This document shows, in pieces, positions 50,839-60,687 of a stretch of 64,000 bases of DNA. Under the pieces are notes generated by a model. The model made no database searches. It was not told where the DNA came from and saw only the letters and a program-made list of their open reading frames with translations. Origin of the DNA: Bacillus methanolicus MGA3 (GTDB lineage Bacteria; Bacillota; Bacilli; Bacillales; Cytobacillaceae); assembly GCF_000724485.1 (NCBI RefSeq), contig NZ_CP007739.1, positions 1,224,843 through 1,288,842 on the forward strand. Reading direction: 5' to 3'. Made by a program: the position numbers and the translations under genes. Each line of letters begins with the position of its first letter. The stretch's first letter is position 1.

Positions 50839-50852
50839 CGAATAAACGTTCG
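50839..50852 (+). promoter_or_regulatory. SOS (LexA/DinR) box of recA
   Basis: CGAATAAACGTTCG fits the Bacillus SOS-box pattern CGAAC-N4-GTTCG with one mismatch. It lies immediately upstream of the recA -35. Confidence 0.8.
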
Positions 50853-50861
50853 ATTTTTATC

Positions 50862-50890
50862 TAGACAATTGTGATAAAAACGGTTATAGT
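50862..50890 (+). promoter_or_regulatory. Sigma-A promoter of recA
   Basis: -35 TAGACA (50862-50867), 17-nt spacer, -10 TATAGT (50885-50890). The SOS box sits 9 nt upstream of the -35. Confidence 0.75.
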
Positions 50891-50912
50891 AGAGGTAGAT
50901 TTTGAGATGAGA

Positions 50913-50952
50913 CGAACAAGAATAGATCCTGGCAAGAGGTGTTTCTTGTTCG
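50913..50952 (+). promoter_or_regulatory. Inverted repeat in the recA leader
   Basis: CGAACAAGAA (50913-50922) and TTCTTGTTCG (50943-50952), perfect 10-bp arms with a 20-nt loop. It ends 22 nt before the recA GTG and 9 nt before its ribosome-binding site. The arms carry CGAAC and GTTCG, the SOS half-site sequences, but at the wrong spacing for LexA. Confidence 0.6.
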
Positions 50953-50974
50953 TGAATAAAGGAGGAAATTTTTC

Positions 50975-52015
50975 GTGAGTGATCGACAAGCTGCCTTAGA
51001 AATGGCGTTAAAGCAAATAGAAAAACAGTTTGGTAAAGGCTCGATTATGAAACTTGGAGAGCAGACAGACCGAAGAATTTCAACCGTGCCAAGCGGATCG
51101 CTTGCACTTGATGCTGCGCTTGGAGTAGGCGGGTATCCGCGCGGACGGATTATCGAAATTTACGGGCCTGAGAGTTCAGGTAAAACGACAGTTGCTCTCC
51201 ATGCGATTGCGGAGGTTCAGGCACTGGGCGGACAAGCTGCGTTTATTGATGCGGAGCACGCTCTTGATCCGATATATGCTCAAAAACTTGGAGTTGATAT
51301 TGATGAGCTGCTTCTTTCCCAGCCGGATACAGGGGAGCAGGCATTGGAAATCGCTGAAGCGTTGGTAAGAAGCGGCGCTGTTGACATTATTGTTATTGAC
51401 TCTGTTGCAGCACTTGTTCCAAAAGCGGAGATAGAAGGGGAAATGGGAGATTCTCATGTCGGGCTCCAAGCACGCCTTATGTCTCAAGCACTTCGCAAGC
51501 TGTCAGGTGCAATTAATAAATCGAAAACAATTGCAATCTTTATTAACCAAATTCGTGAGAAAGTAGGAGTTATGTTTGGAAACCCAGAAACGACTCCAGG
51601 TGGACGTGCACTAAAATTCTATTCTACGATCCGTCTGGAAGTGCGCCGTGCTGAACAATTAAAGCAAGGTAATGACATGGTCGGAAATAAAACCAAAATA
51701 AAAGTTGTAAAAAATAAGGTCGCTCCTCCATTCCGCACAGCTGAAGTTGATATTATGTACGGGGAAGGCATTTCGAAAGAGGGCGAAATCATTGACTTGG
51801 GTTCCGAATTGGATATTATCCAGAAAAGCGGTTCATGGTATTCGTACAATGATGAGCGCTTAGGCCAGGGCCGCGAAAATGCAAAACAATATTTGAAAGA
51901 AAATGTGGAACTCCGAAATGAGATTCAGCAAAAAATCAGGGATTACTTTGGCCTTGATGAAGTGAAAACAGTAACTGAAACAGAAGAACAGGAAGAATTT
52001 GACTTGTTAGATTAA
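50975..52015 (+). CDS. recA: Recombinase RecA
   Basis: Strand-exchange ATPase and activator of LexA self-cleavage. 346 residues. Walker [10 protein letters not shown] (64-72), Walker B region [13 protein letters not shown], and DNA-binding loop 2 after [20 protein letters not shown]. The C-terminus is short and acidic. Starts at GTG 50975 after AAAGGAGG. Own SOS-controlled promoter upstream. Confidence 0.99.
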   Translation: MSDRQAALEMALKQIEKQFGKGSIMKLGEQTDRRISTVPSGSLALDAALGVGGYPRGRIIEIYGPESSGKTTVALHAIAEVQALGGQAAFIDAEHALDPIYAQKLGVDIDELLLSQPDTGEQALEIAEALVRSGAVDIIVIDSVAALVPKAEIEGEMGDSHVGLQARLMSQALRKLSGAINKSKTIAIFINQIREKVGVMFGNPETTPGGRALKFYSTIRLEVRRAEQLKQGNDMVGNKTKIKVVKNKVAPPFRTAEVDIMYGEGISKEGEIIDLGSELDIIQKSGSWYSYNDERLGQGRENAKQYLKENVELRNEIQQKIRDYFGLDEVKTVTETEEQEEFDLLD

Positions 52016-52021
52016 TTTATT

Positions 52022-52081
52022 AAAAGAGGCTGTCTCAAAAGCCTAAGGGTCAGACCCTTATGAGACAGCCTCTTCTTTTTT
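52022..52081 (+). terminator. Terminator after recA (repeat family member 5)
   Basis: AAGAGGCTGTCTCA (52024-52037) pairs with TGAGACAGCCTCTT (52060-52073); the inner AAGGGTCAGACCCTT is itself a hairpin. Followed by CTTTTTTG. Closest relative of the element after proS. Confidence 0.85.
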
Positions 52082-52133
52082 GATAATCTTACAGAGATTA
52101 ACAAATAAATATAGAACCCGCAAGGACAAACCC

Positions 52134-52162
52134 TTGACAATAAAAATTCACAGCTTTACAAT
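52134..52162 (+). promoter_or_regulatory. Sigma-A promoter of rny
   Basis: Consensus -35 TTGACA (52134-52139), 17-nt spacer, -10 TACAAT (52157-52162), 135 nt upstream of rny. Confidence 0.75.
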
Positions 52163-52296
52163 TAGTCTTGTATATTTTTCACTTTTTTAGTCATAAAATG
52201 TTTAAAAGCCCTAGCGCTGTATGTTGATGTTTAAAACAATGTACATGCCGACACTTAAAAAAGTAACAAAAGTTCATAGCAAGAGGAGGTGAAACG

Positions 52297-53856
52297 ATGG
52301 AACCCATTACGATCATCTCCATTTTGCTTGGCCTATTCGTCGGTGCAGTTGTTGGCTATTTAATTCGTAAATCCATTGCGGAAGCAAAGATCTCAGGTGC
52401 AAAAAATGCTGCTGAACAGATCCTGGAGGATGCCAGGCGTCAAGCAGATGCATTAAAGAAAGAAGCTTTGCTTGAGGCAAAGGATGAAATTCACAAGCTT
52501 CGTACTGAAGCTGAGCGTGAGGTAAAAGAACGAAGAATTGAACTGCAAAAACAAGAAAACCGTTTACTGCAAAAAGAAGAGAATCTTGATCGGAAGGACG
52601 AAACGTTAGATAAACGTGAAGCCCTTTTAGAAAAGAAAGAGGATTCCCTTAACAAAAGACAACAGCATATTGAAGAGATGGAAAGCAAAGTGGACGAGAT
52701 GGTACGAGCACAGCAAGCTGAACTTGAACGTATCTCGAGCTTGACACGGGAAGAGGCAAAATCTATCATTTTGGAACGCGTTGAGAAAGAATTGTCTCAC
52801 GAAATTGCGTTGATGATAAAAGAAAGTGAAATTCGAGTAAAAGAAGAGGCAGACAAGAAAGCGAAAGAAATCTTGTCACTGGCTATACAAAGATGTGCAG
52901 CTGATCATGTAGCCGAGACAACTGTATCAGTTGTGAACCTTCCAAATGATGAAATGAAAGGCCGGATAATCGGCCGTGAAGGAAGAAATATTAGAACTCT
53001 TGAAACGCTGACCGGTATTGACCTTATCATCGACGATACTCCTGAAGCCGTAATTTTATCAGGTTTTGACCCTATACGCCGTGAAACAGCTCGTTTAGCA
53101 TTAGACAAGCTTGTACAAGACGGACGCATTCACCCTGCACGAATCGAGGAAATGGTAGATAAAGCCCGCCGTGAGGTGGATGAACATATCCGTGAAATTG
53201 GTGAACAAACTACATTTGATGTCGGTGTTCACGGGCTCCATCCAGATTTAATTAAAATTCTTGGCCGATTGAAATATCGTACAAGTTACGGCCAAAATGT
53301 TTTAAAACACTCAATGGAAGTTGCACAGCTTTCAGGTCTGCTGGCAGCTGAACTTGGTGAAGACGAAACTTTAGCACGCCGTGCAGGACTGCTTCATGAT
53401 ATCGGAAAAGCAATTGACCATGAAGTTGAAGGAAGCCATGTTGAAATCGGTGTGGAACTTGCAACGAAGTACAAGGAACATCCGGTTGTGATCAACAGCA
53501 TTGCTTCACACCATGGTGACACTGAACCTACGTCAATCATTGCTGTTTTAGTGGCAGCAGCTGACGCATTATCAGCAGCGAGACCTGGAGCACGCAGTGA
53601 AACACTTGAAAACTATATTCGACGCCTAGAAAAGCTTGAAGAGATTTCTGAGTCATACGAAGGTGTGGAGAAATCATTTGCAATTCAAGCAGGCCGCGAG
53701 GTTCGGATTATGGTTAAGCCGGAACAAATTGATGATCTTGAAGCTCATCGATTGGCAAGAGACATTCGCAAGAGAATTGAAGAAGAACTTGATTATCCAG
53801 GACATATAAAAGTTACGGTGATTCGTGAGACAAGGGCTGTTGAATACGCAAAATAA
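52297..53856 (+). CDS. rny: Ribonuclease Y
   Basis: Membrane-anchored endoribonuclease that starts bulk mRNA decay. 519 residues: N-terminal membrane helix (about 5-24), a long coiled coil rich in Lys/Glu (about 30-195), a KH domain (about 210-270, [15 protein letters not shown]) and an HD domain with [17 protein letters not shown] near 365. AGGAGGTG precedes the ATG. Works with PNPase and RNase J, also in this window. Confidence 0.98.
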   Translation: MEPITIISILLGLFVGAVVGYLIRKSIAEAKISGAKNAAEQILEDARRQADALKKEALLEAKDEIHKLRTEAEREVKERRIELQKQENRLLQKEENLDRKDETLDKREALLEKKEDSLNKRQQHIEEMESKVDEMVRAQQAELERISSLTREEAKSIILERVEKELSHEIALMIKESEIRVKEEADKKAKEILSLAIQRCAADHVAETTVSVVNLPNDEMKGRIIGREGRNIRTLETLTGIDLIIDDTPEAVILSGFDPIRRETARLALDKLVQDGRIHPARIEEMVDKARREVDEHIREIGEQTTFDVGVHGLHPDLIKILGRLKYRTSYGQNVLKHSMEVAQLSGLLAAELGEDETLARRAGLLHDIGKAIDHEVEGSHVEIGVELATKYKEHPVVINSIASHHGDTEPTSIIAVLVAAADALSAARPGARSETLENYIRRLEKLEEISESYEGVEKSFAIQAGREVRIMVKPEQIDDLEAHRLARDIRKRIEEELDYPGHIKVTVIRETRAVEYAK

Positions 53857-53886
53857 AGCGGTGCAGAATGCACCGCTTTATTTAAT
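53855..53886 (+). terminator. Terminator after rny
   Basis: AAAGCGGTGC (53855-53864) / GCACCGCTTT (53870-53879) with a 5-nt loop, then ATTTAA. Starts at the stop codon. Confidence 0.8.
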
Positions 53887-53941
53887 ATAATAATGATACA
53901 ATAAACACAATCAAATATTTTAATATAGAAAGGGCAAGCGA

Positions 53942-54739
53942 ATGAGAATACTGTTTGTAGGCGATGTTGTCGGATCGCTCGGAAGAGATATGGTAAGTGA
54001 ATATTTAGCCAAGCTAAAAGAAAAATATCGTCCTAATTTAACAATCATAAATGGAGAAAACGCAGCCGGCGGTAAAGGAATAACAGAAAAAATTTACCGT
54101 CAATTTTTAGAAAATGGGGCCCAGGCTGTTACATTGGGTAATCATACATGGGATAATCGGGAAATCTTTGATTTCATCAATGATGCGAAATACATCGTGC
54201 GGCCTGCTAATTTTCCTGATGCAACTCCAGGTACAGGGATTATTTATTTAAAAGTAAATCAAGTAGAAGTCGCAGTAATAAGTCTTCAAGGCCGCACATT
54301 TATGCCGGCAATTGATTGCCCGTTTATGAAGGCCGATCAACTGATTGAAGAGGCAAAGCGCAGGACACCCATCATTTTTGTCGATTTTCATGCAGAAGCG
54401 ACAAGTGAAAAACAAGCGATGGGCTGGTATTTAGATGGAAGGGTATCTGCAGTTGTCGGTACCCATACACATGTACAAACGGGTGATGAGCGGATACTGC
54501 CTGGCGGGACAGCTTATTTAACTGATGTAGGCATGACCGGCCCTTATGATGAAATATTAGGTGTAGAAAAAGAAGCGGTCATTAAAAAGTTTTTGACAAG
54601 TCTGCCTGTCCGGTTTGAAGTGCCAAAAAGAGGGCGGGTGCAGCTCAACGCAGTTCTCATCGATATAGACAATAAAAGCGGAAAAGCCGTAAAGATACAA
54701 AGAATTTTAATTAATGACGATCATCCGTTTTTTTCATAA
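53942..54739 (+). CDS. ymdB: 2',3'-cyclic nucleotide phosphodiesterase YmdB
   Basis: Binuclear metallophosphoesterase; in B. subtilis YmdB is required for normal switching between motility and biofilm gene expression. 265 residues. Metal ligands in FVGDVVGSLGRDM, INGENAAGGKG, LGNHTWDN, DFHAEATSEKQAM and VGTHTHVQTGDE. AAAGGGC precedes the ATG. Directly downstream of rny, as in B. subtilis. Confidence 0.96.
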   Translation: MRILFVGDVVGSLGRDMVSEYLAKLKEKYRPNLTIINGENAAGGKGITEKIYRQFLENGAQAVTLGNHTWDNREIFDFINDAKYIVRPANFPDATPGTGIIYLKVNQVEVAVISLQGRTFMPAIDCPFMKADQLIEEAKRRTPIIFVDFHAEATSEKQAMGWYLDGRVSAVVGTHTHVQTGDERILPGGTAYLTDVGMTGPYDEILGVEKEAVIKKFLTSLPVRFEVPKRGRVQLNAVLIDIDNKSGKAVKIQRILINDDHPFFS

Positions 54740-55023
54740 GTTCGATTATTCAACATTTCTAGCGCCTGTAATAAAGCTTGTAGATTTTCTTTTTTTGTCC
54801 GAGCCGGAATATGTTAATTAACGGGTGAATATAGTAGCAATGGATAGATATATCCCGTATACACGGTTGTTCAATTTCCCGCGTTATTGACAAAACCAAA
54901 ATCGGCTTTTAAAGCCCGAATGATTCTTTGGCCTAAGTGAGAAAAAACTCGCAGCATGGCTTGATGGGTATCAATTTTATTGGATAAATTTGCGGGTCGG
55001 GATGAAATAAGGAGGAGCTAGAA
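54740..55023 (+). other. Spacer between ymdB and spoVS
   Basis: 284 nt without an ORF. TTGACA (54887-54892) has a poor TAAAGC -10 at 17 nt. GGCTTT-t-AAAGCC (54905-54917) is a small palindrome over that -10. spoVS is sigma-H dependent in B. subtilis, but I could not place a convincing sigma-H promoter here. Confidence 0.4.
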
Positions 55024-55284
55024 ATGGAAATATTAAAAGTTTCAGCAAAGTCTAATCCTAATTCTGTAGCTGGTGCGCTTGCTGGTGTTCTGCGTGAGAG
55101 AGGCGCTGCGGAGATTCAGGCAATAGGTGCGGGTGCATTAAATCAAGCCGTTAAGGCAGTAGCAATTGCAAGAGGATTTGTCGCACCTAGCGGAGTTGAT
55201 TTAATTTGCATCCCCGCATTTACCGATATTCAGATCGACGGTGAAGAACGCACGGCAATAAAATTGATTGTTGAACCTCGGTAA
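55024..55284 (+). CDS. spoVS: Stage V sporulation protein S
   Basis: 86-residue Alba-like protein that affects septation and sporulation; nearly invariant in spore formers. MEILKVSAKSNPNSVAGALA start and AIGAGALNQAVKAVAIARG core are characteristic. AAGGAGGAG precedes the ATG. A strong terminator follows. Confidence 0.98.
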   Translation: MEILKVSAKSNPNSVAGALAGVLRERGAAEIQAIGAGALNQAVKAVAIARGFVAPSGVDLICIPAFTDIQIDGEERTAIKLIVEPR

Positions 55285-55293
55285 AAAGAATTC

Positions 55294-55331
55294 AACCTGT
55301 TTGTTTCATGTGCAAACAGGTTATTTTTTTG
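55294..55331 (+). terminator. Terminator after spoVS
   Basis: AACCTGTTTG (55294-55303) / CAAACAGGTT (55313-55322), 10-bp perfect stem, then ATTTTTTTG. Confidence 0.85.
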
Positions 55332-55513
55332 AAAGAATAATAGGCGCTCATAAAATATGAAATTTGGTTCAAAAAATTGACAGTGGAATCAAAAATTTTG
55401 AAAACTGATTCATTAAAATACCTATAAATCGTTGATAATGACTCCAACTTAATTAGCATATTTAAAAAAATAAAAAAAAATTCATATTTTCGTCAATAAT
55501 TTGTTGTAAAGGG

Positions 55514-55542
55514 TTGCATTTTTTACTGCTTAGGTCTAGAAT
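55514..55542 (+). promoter_or_regulatory. Sigma-A promoter of korAB
   Basis: -35 TTGCAT (55514-55519), 17-nt spacer, -10 TAGAAT (55537-55542). It lies in the 397-nt spoVS-korA gap, giving a leader of about 130 nt. The rest of the gap, apart from the spoVS terminator and the cre-like site, is AT-rich with no ORF. Confidence 0.6.
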
Positions 55543-55556
55543 TGAAAGCGTTTAAT
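55543..55556 (+). promoter_or_regulatory. cre-like CcpA site overlapping the korAB transcription start
   Basis: TGAAAGCGTTTAAT matches TGNAARCGNWWWCA at 12 of 14 positions and begins right after the -10. Bound CcpA would block initiation. The match and position are seen; the regulation is inferred. Confidence 0.45.
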
Positions 55557-55681
55557 ACCCTTCCAAAAATTTAGTATTAACCGAATTCACGTGGGAAAAG
55601 ATTAATTCCTAGTGAATCACTTGGAAAAGTGCAAAATAAAACGTTTTTACATTTTTTTACGTATTTAAAGGGGTGTAAGTA

Positions 55682-57430
55682 ATGATTAATCAACTTTCTT
55701 GGAAAGTTGGCGGACAACAAGGGGAAGGTATAGAAAGTACAGGAGAGATATTTTCCATCGCCTTAAATCGCATGGGCTATTATTTGTATGGCTACCGCCA
55801 CTTCTCATCACGTATTAAAGGCGGCCATACAAACAATAAAATCCGGGTTAGCACAACTCAAGTTCGGTCGATTTCGGATGATTTAGACATTCTAGTTGCA
55901 TTTGACCAAGAAACAATCGATGTAAACTATAAAGAATTGCATGACGATGGGATTATTATCGCAGATTCTAAATTCAATCCGAAACAGCCTGAAGATACAA
56001 AAGCCGTTTTGTATGCGGTTCCATTTACTGAAATTGCAACAGAACTAGGCACATCCCTTATGAAGAACATGGTTGCCATTGGCGCAACTTCTGCCATATT
56101 AGACCTTGATATAACAGTGTTTGAAGAAGTTGTGCAAGAGATTTTCGGACGAAAAGGCCAGCAAGTTGTTGAGAAGAACATGCAAGCAATTCGAGCCGGG
56201 TTTGAATTTATGAAGGAAAAGCTTGGCAATATTCAAACAATGCAGCTTGAAAAAGCAGACGGAAAAAAACGGATGTTTATGATTGGCAATGATGCAATTG
56301 CATTAGGTGCGCTTGCAGGCGGCTGCCGCTTTATGGCAGCATATCCGATCACTCCTGCATCAGAAATTATGGAATACTTAATTAAAAAATTGCCGGCATT
56401 GGGCGGAACAGTTATACAAACGGAAGATGAAATTGCAGCTGTTACGATGGCGATTGGAGCAAACTACGGCGGGGTCCGCGCAATCACTGCTTCAGCAGGT
56501 CCTGGTCTTTCATTAAAAATGGAAGCAATCGGTTTATCAGGTATTACAGAAACTCCGCTAGTTATTATTGATACTCAACGCGGCGGGCCATCAACCGGAC
56601 TTCCTACAAAACAAGAACAGTCTGACTTGATGGCTATGATTTACGGAACTCATGGAGAAATTCCGAAAATTGTAATTGCACCAAGTACTGTTGAAGAAGC
56701 TTTTTATGATACAGCAGAAGCATTAAACCTTGCTGAAGAGTATCAGTGCCCTGTCATCGTATTATCCGATCTTCAATTATCTTTAGGCAAGCAAACAGTA
56801 GAACCGCTTGATATTGATAAAGTAGAAATCCGCCGAGGAAAGTTGGTAACAGAAGATCTTCCTGAAATTGAAAACAAAGGATACTTCAAACGATATGAAG
56901 TTACTGAAGACGGCGTCTCTCCTCGGGTCATTCCAGGAGTAAAAAATGGCATTCACCACGTAACCGGTGTTGAACACGATGAAACCGGAAAACCGTCAGA
57001 GTCTGCTGCAAACCGCATTGTACAAATGAGCAAGCGATTACGCAAAATTGAAAATGTTAAGTTTAAAACGCCAGTTCATAAGAATGCTCCGCATGAAGAA
57101 GCAGATCTTTTAATTGTTGGTTTTATCTCCACAAGGGGAGCAATTGAAGAAGCAATGGTGCGTTTGGAAAAAGACGGCATTAAAACAAACCATGCACATA
57201 TTCGCTTAATTCATCCGTTCCCAACTGATGAGATGTTGCCTTTAGTGAAATCTGCAAAGAAAATTGTTGTTGTGGAAAACAATGCAACCGGGCAGTTGGC
57301 AAATATTATGAAGATGAATGTCGGCCATGCAGATAAGATTACAAAACTGTTAAAGTTCGACGGAAATCCGTTCTTGCCGCATGAAATCCACACAAAATGC
57401 AAGGAGTTGTTTTTAGATGGCAACATTTAA
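55682..57430 (+). CDS. korA: 2-oxoacid:ferredoxin oxidoreductase, alpha subunit (gamma-alpha fusion)
   Basis: Large subunit of a two-subunit 2-oxoacid (probably 2-oxoglutarate) oxidoreductase that passes electrons to ferredoxin and makes acyl-CoA. 582 residues: gamma domain (about 1-185, VGGQQGEGIESTGEIFSIAL), then the pyrimidine-binding alpha domain with AAYPITPASEIMEYL near 222 and TASAGPGLSLKMEAIGL, and a C-terminal domain. AAAGGGGTG precedes the ATG. Overlaps korB by 14 nt. B. subtilis has tdh-kbl at this position. Confidence 0.93.
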   Translation: MINQLSWKVGGQQGEGIESTGEIFSIALNRMGYYLYGYRHFSSRIKGGHTNNKIRVSTTQVRSISDDLDILVAFDQETIDVNYKELHDDGIIIADSKFNPKQPEDTKAVLYAVPFTEIATELGTSLMKNMVAIGATSAILDLDITVFEEVVQEIFGRKGQQVVEKNMQAIRAGFEFMKEKLGNIQTMQLEKADGKKRMFMIGNDAIALGALAGGCRFMAAYPITPASEIMEYLIKKLPALGGTVIQTEDEIAAVTMAIGANYGGVRAITASAGPGLSLKMEAIGLSGITETPLVIIDTQRGGPSTGLPTKQEQSDLMAMIYGTHGEIPKIVIAPSTVEEAFYDTAEALNLAEEYQCPVIVLSDLQLSLGKQTVEPLDIDKVEIRRGKLVTEDLPEIENKGYFKRYEVTEDGVSPRVIPGVKNGIHHVTGVEHDETGKPSESAANRIVQMSKRLRKIENVKFKTPVHKNAPHEEADLLIVGFISTRGAIEEAMVRLEKDGIKTNHAHIRLIHPFPTDEMLPLVKSAKKIVVVENNATGQLANIMKMNVGHADKITKLLKFDGNPFLPHEIHTKCKELFLDGNI

Positions 57431-58283
57431 AGATTTTCGTAATAATGTAAAACCAAACTGGTGTCCAGGATGCGGTGATTTTTCCGTACAAGCGGCTATT
57501 CAGCGTGCTGCAGCCAATGTTGGATTAGAGCCTGAGAACTTAGCTGTTATTTCTGGCATCGGATGTTCAGGCCGTATTTCAGGTTATATTAATTCTTATG
57601 GATTCCATGGGATTCATGGCCGTGCTCTTCCAATTGCCCAAGGAGTAAAAATGGCAAACCGTGAATTGACAGTTATTGCTTCCGGAGGGGACGGAGATGG
57701 TTTTGCGATCGGAATGGGGCATACTGTACATGCAATTCGCCGCAATATCGATATTACTTATATTGTTATGGATAACCAAATTTACGGCTTAACAAAGGGA
57801 CAAACTTCCCCTCGTTCTGCTGCTGGTTTTAAAACGAAATCTACACCCGAAGGTTCAATTGAACAGGCTATTTCCCCAATGGAATTGGCATTGACAGCAG
57901 GAGCAACATTTGTGGCCCAAAGTTTTTCAACAGATTTGAAAGAATTAACTTCATTAATTGAAGAAGGCATTAAACATAATGGTTTTTCTTTCATCAATGT
58001 TTTCAGTCCATGTGTAACATATAATAAAGTGAACACGTATGATTGGTTTAAAGAAAATTTAACAAAGCTGAGTGATATTGAAGGCTATGATCCTTCCAAC
58101 CGCGAAATGGCCATGCAAACGTTAATGAAACATAATGGCCTTGTTACAGGTTTAATTTATCAAGATAAAGACCGCAAGTCATACCAGGAACTAGTGCCTG
58201 GTTACCTGGAAAAACCGCTTGCACATGCTGATTTGCAATTAAATCACGAACAATTTGATAAATTAGTAGCTGAATTTATGTAA
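57417..58283 (+). CDS. korB: 2-oxoacid:ferredoxin oxidoreductase, beta subunit
   Basis: TPP-binding partner of KorA. 288 residues. WCPGCGDFS near 16-24 and GIGCSGR near 47-53 contribute cluster cysteines; GGDGDGFAIGMGH near 82-94 is the TPP/Mg motif, with MDNQIYGLTKGQTSPRS following. Overlaps korA by 14 nt, so the subunits are coupled. No separate ferredoxin-like delta subunit is nearby. Confidence 0.94.
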   Translation: MATFKDFRNNVKPNWCPGCGDFSVQAAIQRAAANVGLEPENLAVISGIGCSGRISGYINSYGFHGIHGRALPIAQGVKMANRELTVIASGGDGDGFAIGMGHTVHAIRRNIDITYIVMDNQIYGLTKGQTSPRSAAGFKTKSTPEGSIEQAISPMELALTAGATFVAQSFSTDLKELTSLIEEGIKHNGFSFINVFSPCVTYNKVNTYDWFKENLTKLSDIEGYDPSNREMAMQTLMKHNGLVTGLIYQDKDRKSYQELVPGYLEKPLAHADLQLNHEQFDKLVAEFM

Positions 58284-58293
58284 CACTATCAAC

Positions 58294-58327
58294 TGATCCC
58301 GCGTTAATAAGTGCGCGGGATTTTTTG
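58294..58327 (+). terminator. Terminator after korB
   Basis: ATCCCGCG (58296-58303) / CGCGGGAT (58314-58321) with a 10-nt loop, then TTTTT. Confidence 0.85.
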
Positions 58328-58427
58328 TAACTTATGCTCGTTTTTTGATGTTGAAAACCAATTTTTACTTGTGAAGATAAATTGAATTTTATGTTAGAAT
58401 GGCGCTTGACCAGCCTCTGCTATTGTT

Positions 58428-58456
58428 TTCAAGAAGTCAAAGCTTTATACTATAAT
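58428..58456 (+). promoter_or_regulatory. Candidate promoter of miaB-ricA
   Basis: Consensus -10 TATAAT (58451-58456) with a weak -35 TTCAAG (58428-58433) at 17 nt. Lies in the 287-nt korB-miaB spacer. Confidence 0.45.
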
Positions 58457-58570
58457 AATGTGCAGCATTTTGCCTGTTAGGTTTTTTTCTTTAGTTTTAT
58501 TGAAGAAAGGTATATGATCTGATAGAATTTTTTTCACATTTTCCTATGAAAAAGAAAGGGGAATTTCAAG

Positions 58571-60115
58571 ATGAATGAACAGCAGCGTTTAGAAGGGCAG
58601 CAAGTAAAAACAGCAAATCCTTCGGACAAAAAATCCGAAAAGGATTACAGTAAATATTTTCAAGCTGTTTACATGCCGCCTTCCCTTAAAGATGCAAAAA
58701 AACGCGGAAAAGAAGAAGTGAAGTATCATAAAGATTTTACGATCCCGGAAGAGTTCAAAGGGATGGGCGAAGGCAGGAAGTTTTACATTCGTACTTACGG
58801 CTGCCAGATGAATGAGCATGATACGGAAGTAATGGCAGGTATTTTTATGGGGCTTGGCTATGAACCGACAGACAGACCTGAAGATGCGAACGTCATTCTT
58901 CTAAATACGTGCGCAATCCGTGAAAATGCGGAAAACAAAGTATTTGGGGAAATTGGCCATTTAAAGGCTCTTAAAATGGAAAAGCCAGACCTTCTTCTTG
59001 GCGTTTGCGGTTGTATGTCCCAAGAAGAGTCGGTTGTAAACAAAATCCTTAAGCAATATCAATATGTTGATATGATCTTTGGTACGCATAATATCCACCG
59101 CCTGCCAAATATTTTGCATGAGGCATATATGTCCAAAGAGATGGTTGTCGAAGTTTGGTCTAAAGAAGGAGACATTATTGAAAACCTTCCGAAAGTCCGC
59201 CGAGGCAATATTAAGGCTTGGGTGAACATTATGTACGGCTGTGATAAATTCTGTACGTATTGTATTGTTCCATATACTCGCGGAAAAGAACGGAGCCGCC
59301 GGCCTGAGGATATTATTCAAGAAGTTCGCCACCTTGCAGCACAAGGATATAAGGAAATTACACTTCTTGGACAAAATGTCAATGCGTATGGAAAAGATTT
59401 CACTGATATGAAGTATGGTCTTGGCGATTTGATGGAAGAAATCCGCAAAATTGATATTCCACGCGTCCGGTTTACAACAAGTCATCCGCGTGACTTCGAT
59501 GATCATTTGATCGAAGTGCTGGCAAAAGGCGGAAACTTGATGCCGCACATCCATTTACCTGTGCAATCAGGCTCTACTGATGTGCTAAAAATTATGGCGA
59601 GGAAATATACACGTGAAGAATATCTTGAATTAGTCCGTAAAATCAAAGCAGCCATTCCGGATGTTGCCTTAACAACTGATATTATTGTTGGCTATCCAAA
59701 TGAAACAGAGGAACAATTTGAAGAAACATTATCCTTGTATCGTGAAGTAGGTTTTGAATCTGCATATACATTTATTTACTCTCCTCGTGAAGGAACTCCT
59801 GCTGCAAAAATGCAGGATAACGTTCCAATGGAAGTGAAAAAGGAACGATTACAGCGGTTAAATGCTCTTGTAAATGAGCTTTCTCGTGATGCGATGAAGA
59901 AATATGAAGGCCAAATCGTTGAAGTTCTCGTTGAAGGTGAGAGTAAAAACAACCCGGATGTATTGGCAGGATATACCAGCAAAAACAAACTTGTTAACTT
60001 TACTGGTCCTAAATCGGCAATTGGCAAGATTGTAAAAGTAAAAATTACAAAAGCAAAAACATGGTCCTTAAATGGTGAAATGGTGGAAGAATTAGAACTA
60101 GCTGAGGTGAAATAA
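58571..60115 (+). CDS. miaB: tRNA-2-methylthio-N6-dimethylallyladenosine synthase
   Basis: Radical-SAM methylthiotransferase acting on i6A37 of tRNA. 514 residues, with a charged N-terminal extension of about 65 residues typical of Bacilli. UPF0004 domain cysteines begin at [10 protein letters not shown] (near 75) with [12 protein letters not shown] and GVCGCMSQE; the radical-[11 protein letters not shown] is near 224-231; TRAM domain at the C-terminus. AAAGGGG precedes the ATG. Followed 1 nt after its stop by ricA. Confidence 0.97.
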   Translation: MNEQQRLEGQQVKTANPSDKKSEKDYSKYFQAVYMPPSLKDAKKRGKEEVKYHKDFTIPEEFKGMGEGRKFYIRTYGCQMNEHDTEVMAGIFMGLGYEPTDRPEDANVILLNTCAIRENAENKVFGEIGHLKALKMEKPDLLLGVCGCMSQEESVVNKILKQYQYVDMIFGTHNIHRLPNILHEAYMSKEMVVEVWSKEGDIIENLPKVRRGNIKAWVNIMYGCDKFCTYCIVPYTRGKERSRRPEDIIQEVRHLAAQGYKEITLLGQNVNAYGKDFTDMKYGLGDLMEEIRKIDIPRVRFTTSHPRDFDDHLIEVLAKGGNLMPHIHLPVQSGSTDVLKIMARKYTREEYLELVRKIKAAIPDVALTTDIIVGYPNETEEQFEETLSLYREVGFESAYTFIYSPREGTPAAKMQDNVPMEVKKERLQRLNALVNELSRDAMKKYEGQIVEVLVEGESKNNPDVLAGYTSKNKLVNFTGPKSAIGKIVKVKITKAKTWSLNGEMVEELELAEVK

Positions 60116-60116
60116 G

Positions 60117-60548
60117 GTGGCAAAATATACAAAAGAAGAGATCATTGCTCGTGCAAAAGAAATCGCAAAAATGATTGCTGAAACAGAGGAAGTTGATTTT
60201 TTCAAACGTGCAGAAGCGCAAATTCATGAAAATGAAAAGGTTAGGACTTTGATTGCGGATATTAAAGGCTTGCAAAAACAAGCAGTAAACCTCCAGCATT
60301 ACGGTAAACCGGAAGCTTTAAAGAAAGTGGAAGAAAAAATTGAAGAGCTTGAACGTCAGTTAGATGAAATTCCGATTGTTCAGGAATTCAAGCAGTCCCA
60401 GGTTGAGGTAAATGAATTGCTGCAAATGATTGCAACAACAATTTCAAACACGGTAACAGATGAAATTATTATTTCAACCGGCGGTGATGTATTGCGCGGT
60501 GAAACAGGCGCACAAATCCGCAACAGCAGCCACTGCCACCATCATTAA
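60117..60548 (+). CDS. ricA: RicA/YmcA, RNase Y specificity and biofilm regulator
   Basis: 143-residue helical protein of the YmcA/YlbF family. In B. subtilis RicA forms a complex with RicF and RicT that steers RNase Y and supports sporulation and biofilm formation. KAEAQIHENEKV-type helix pairs and the C-terminal SSHCHHH tail are visible; the Cys/His tail fits the reported Fe-S cluster binding of the Ric complex. Starts at GTG 60117, next to miaB, so probably coupled. Confidence 0.93.
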   Translation: MAKYTKEEIIARAKEIAKMIAETEEVDFFKRAEAQIHENEKVRTLIADIKGLQKQAVNLQHYGKPEALKKVEEKIEELERQLDEIPIVQEFKQSQVEVNELLQMIATTISNTVTDEIIISTGGDVLRGETGAQIRNSSHCHHH

Positions 60549-60556
60549 TTATGAAA

Positions 60557-60592
60557 GGAGCCGACTCGTAAGCGAGCGGCTCTTTTATTTTA
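60557..60592 (+). terminator. Terminator after ricA
   Basis: GAGCCG-a-CTCG (60558-60568) pairs with CGAG-CGGCTC (60573-60582) with one unpaired A, then TTTTATTTT. Confidence 0.75.
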
Positions 60593-60687
60593 CTGCTTTT
60601 TGCAAAATCACAAGTCACTGGGTGAATGCATAGAATGAAGTATATCGCAGTTAGTTAGACAACTTGATTCTATTGAAAATTTATAAT

